Below are positions 62,789 to 64,000 of a stretch of 64,000 nt of DNA, in pieces; position 1 is the stretch's first letter; every line of letters begins with the position of its first letter. A program made the position numbers and the translations under genes. Origin of the DNA: Yersinia hibernica (GTDB lineage: Bacteria; Pseudomonadota; Gammaproteobacteria; Enterobacterales; Enterobacteriaceae); the NCBI RefSeq assembly GCF_004124235.1, contig NZ_CP032487.1, positions 4,650,001 to 4,714,000 of the forward strand. Direction: 5' to 3'. The notes beneath the pieces are model-generated. The model searched no databases. It was not told the origin of the DNA and saw only the letters and a list, made by a program, of their open reading frames with translations.

Positions 62789-64000
62789 ATGGCCGTTAAA
62801 ATCACTGTCTGGTTTATCCTGACCCTGATATCCACTTTCTGGCTGGGTTGGTATGGGCTGAACACACAACAAGCTGCGCGTGAGGCCGATTTTCGCACCA
62901 TTCACCGCGAACTGAGCCAACAGTTGGCTCAACAACAGGCGATTTTATTTTTAGCTTTGGAACCGAGCCAATTGGTGCAATTACAGCGCCATTTCCCACA
63001 GCTGGTGGCCATAAACCAAATGCCGGCCGACCCCTCCAAACCAGGCCAACTCAGCTTACACATTCAGGGGGGGGATTACCGCTTAGCCAACTCATACAGC
63101 GGCAGTGGTTTGCAGGTTAATGCCCAAAAGCTGCTGCAAATTGTCGGCTTACCGCCCCATTTTGACAGTTTGATATTACGTCATCAGCAGCAACAGCTGG
63201 CGATTTTGGGCCATGCAGCCCCCGAAAGTTTCTGGCAATGGCAAAAGCCGCTGGGAGAAGGGGCGCAATCTTTTACTTTGCTGGGTTATGCCACCCCTGT
63301 TTGGCGCGATTTACCGTGGTTTAGCGCCCTGCTGCTGTCGCTGATATCTGCCGTAGCCTTATACAGTTGGCACCGCTGGCAACAATTGGCGCAATACCGC
63401 TTACATGCCGAACAGCGCGCTAAATTTGCCGATCAAGCCAGACTTAATGCCATGGGAGAAATTGCAACTGGCATCGCCCATGAATTAAATCAACCACTTA
63501 CCGCTACATTGACCTACAATCAAACAGCATTACGGCTGTTGCCGCCACAGGATGAAAAAGTGACTCCGTTGCTGGTGGCCTCTGTCGAACAAATCAAACG
63601 CATTGCTGCATTATTGGACAGACTGCGCGCCCTACTCAGCCGTGGGCAAATAAATTTACAACCGCTAGTCGTCGGCGATATCTGGCGGCGAGTGACCGTG
63701 TTGTTGAGTCAGGAAATAAGCGCGGCGAATGTCAAAATCCTAAACACTATTCCCACGAATTTGCCCACACTCCAGAGTGACCCCCTGTGGCTGGAGCAGG
63801 TTTTTCACAATTTACTCAGTAATGCCATTCACGCCCTCCAACAGACGGCCAACCCGACCATCCGCTTTACAATATATACTGAAGCTAAACAATGGGTTAT
63901 TAAGATTGAGGATAACGGGCCAGGGCTGAGTCATCAGCAGTTAGATAACCTTTTCACCCCCTTTTACACCACTCGAGAGAGTGGGCTGGGGTTAGGGCTG
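62789..64000 (+). CDS. Sensor histidine kinase, DctB/TtrS-like (3' end off window)
   Basis: An open frame of 404 codons running off the right edge. TM1 is about 5-20, then a periplasmic sensor domain, TM2 about 172-192, then the kinase core: H box GEIATGIAHELNQPL with phospho-His231, N box HNLLSNAIHAL, G1 box EDNGPGLS, F box LFTPFYTT and the G2 ESGLGLGL. The MGE-HELNQPL pattern is that of the DctB/NtrB-like (HPK4) class, usually paired with an NtrC- or NarL-type regulator in the next gene, which is not in view. An eight-G run is at 63067-63074. Confidence 0.85.
   Translation, partial: MAVKITVWFILTLISTFWLGWYGLNTQQAAREADFRTIHRELSQQLAQQQAILFLALEPSQLVQLQRHFPQLVAINQMPADPSKPGQLSLHIQGGDYRLANSYSGSGLQVNAQKLLQIVGLPPHFDSLILRHQQQQLAILGHAAPESFWQWQKPLGEGAQSFTLLGYATPVWRDLPWFSALLLSLISAVALYSWHRWQQLAQYRLHAEQRAKFADQARLNAMGEIATGIAHELNQPLTATLTYNQTALRLLPPQDEKVTPLLVASVEQIKRIAALLDRLRALLSRGQINLQPLVVGDIWRRVTVLLSQEISAANVKILNTIPTNLPTLQSDPLWLEQVFHNLLSNAIHALQQTANPTIRFTIYTEAKQWVIKIEDNGPGLSHQQLDNLFTPFYTTRESGLGLGL

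Noticed and set aside
63067..63074. Eight-G run in the sensor kinase gene as a phase-variation tract
   Set aside because: It lies within the coding region but the length is modest and nothing else suggests switching; weaker case than the C9 tract at 5470-5478.

Overview
The window is enterobacterial chromosome, most likely from the genus Yersinia. The gene orders match enteric blocks (fdhD/fdoG, mtlADR, glyQS, malS-avtA, yidE-ibpBA-yidQ-yidR, yidA-gyrB-recF-dnaN-dnaA/rpmH-rnpA-yidD-yidC-mnmE). A FabV-type enoyl reductase follows mnmE where E. coli has the tryptophanase genes. The species cannot be fixed from sequence alone. No tRNA, rRNA or CRISPR array was seen.

Layout. 1-9.7 kb: selenocysteine formate dehydrogenase fdoG (cut by the left edge) divergent from fdhD, Fur-boxed sodA, a chemoreceptor with an NWETF tail, yiiM, yibL, and a MocR-type regulator divergent from a LysE-type exporter. 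9.1-17.4 kb: mannitol operon mtlA-mtlD-mtlR with four CRP-like sites, lipoprotein yiaF, glyQS. 18.1-28.7 kb: tag-yiaC; a large AT-rich secreted protein with a toxin-like layout; a SufR-like regulator divergent from an MFS exporter; ghrB; malS; avtA. 28.8-33.8 kb: yidE, ibpB, ibpA with a heat-shock promoter and probable RNA thermometer, yidQ, yidR. 33.9-36.6 kb: a small amino-acid catabolic cluster (YheO/DauR-like regulator, threonine-dehydratase-like enzyme, ornithine-cyclodeaminase-like enzyme).

36.6-44.0 kb is accessory: a chaperone-usher fimbrial operon behind 0.9 kb of AT-rich non-coding DNA, then a complete IS256-family element with an 8-bp target duplication touching the stop codon of yidA. 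44.0-55.8 kb is the replication/translation core, with an ERIC-like palindromic repeat wedged between dnaN and recF and a dense GATC cluster plus a DnaA box upstream of dnaA. 55.9-64.0 kb: fabV, a MetQ/MetN/MetI-like ABC transporter, a Cache-type chemoreceptor, a flavoprotein reductase and a sensor histidine kinase cut by the right edge.

The most unusual gene is at 19360-21660. Its predicted 766-residue product has a signal peptide, a beta/gamma-crystallin-like N-terminal part, a furin-type RDKR site directly before a hydrophobic segment, a GNAT-acetyltransferase-like C-terminal part and a terminal KDEL tetrapeptide. This is the arrangement expected of a single-chain toxin acting inside eukaryotic cells, although no search or experiment backs it here.
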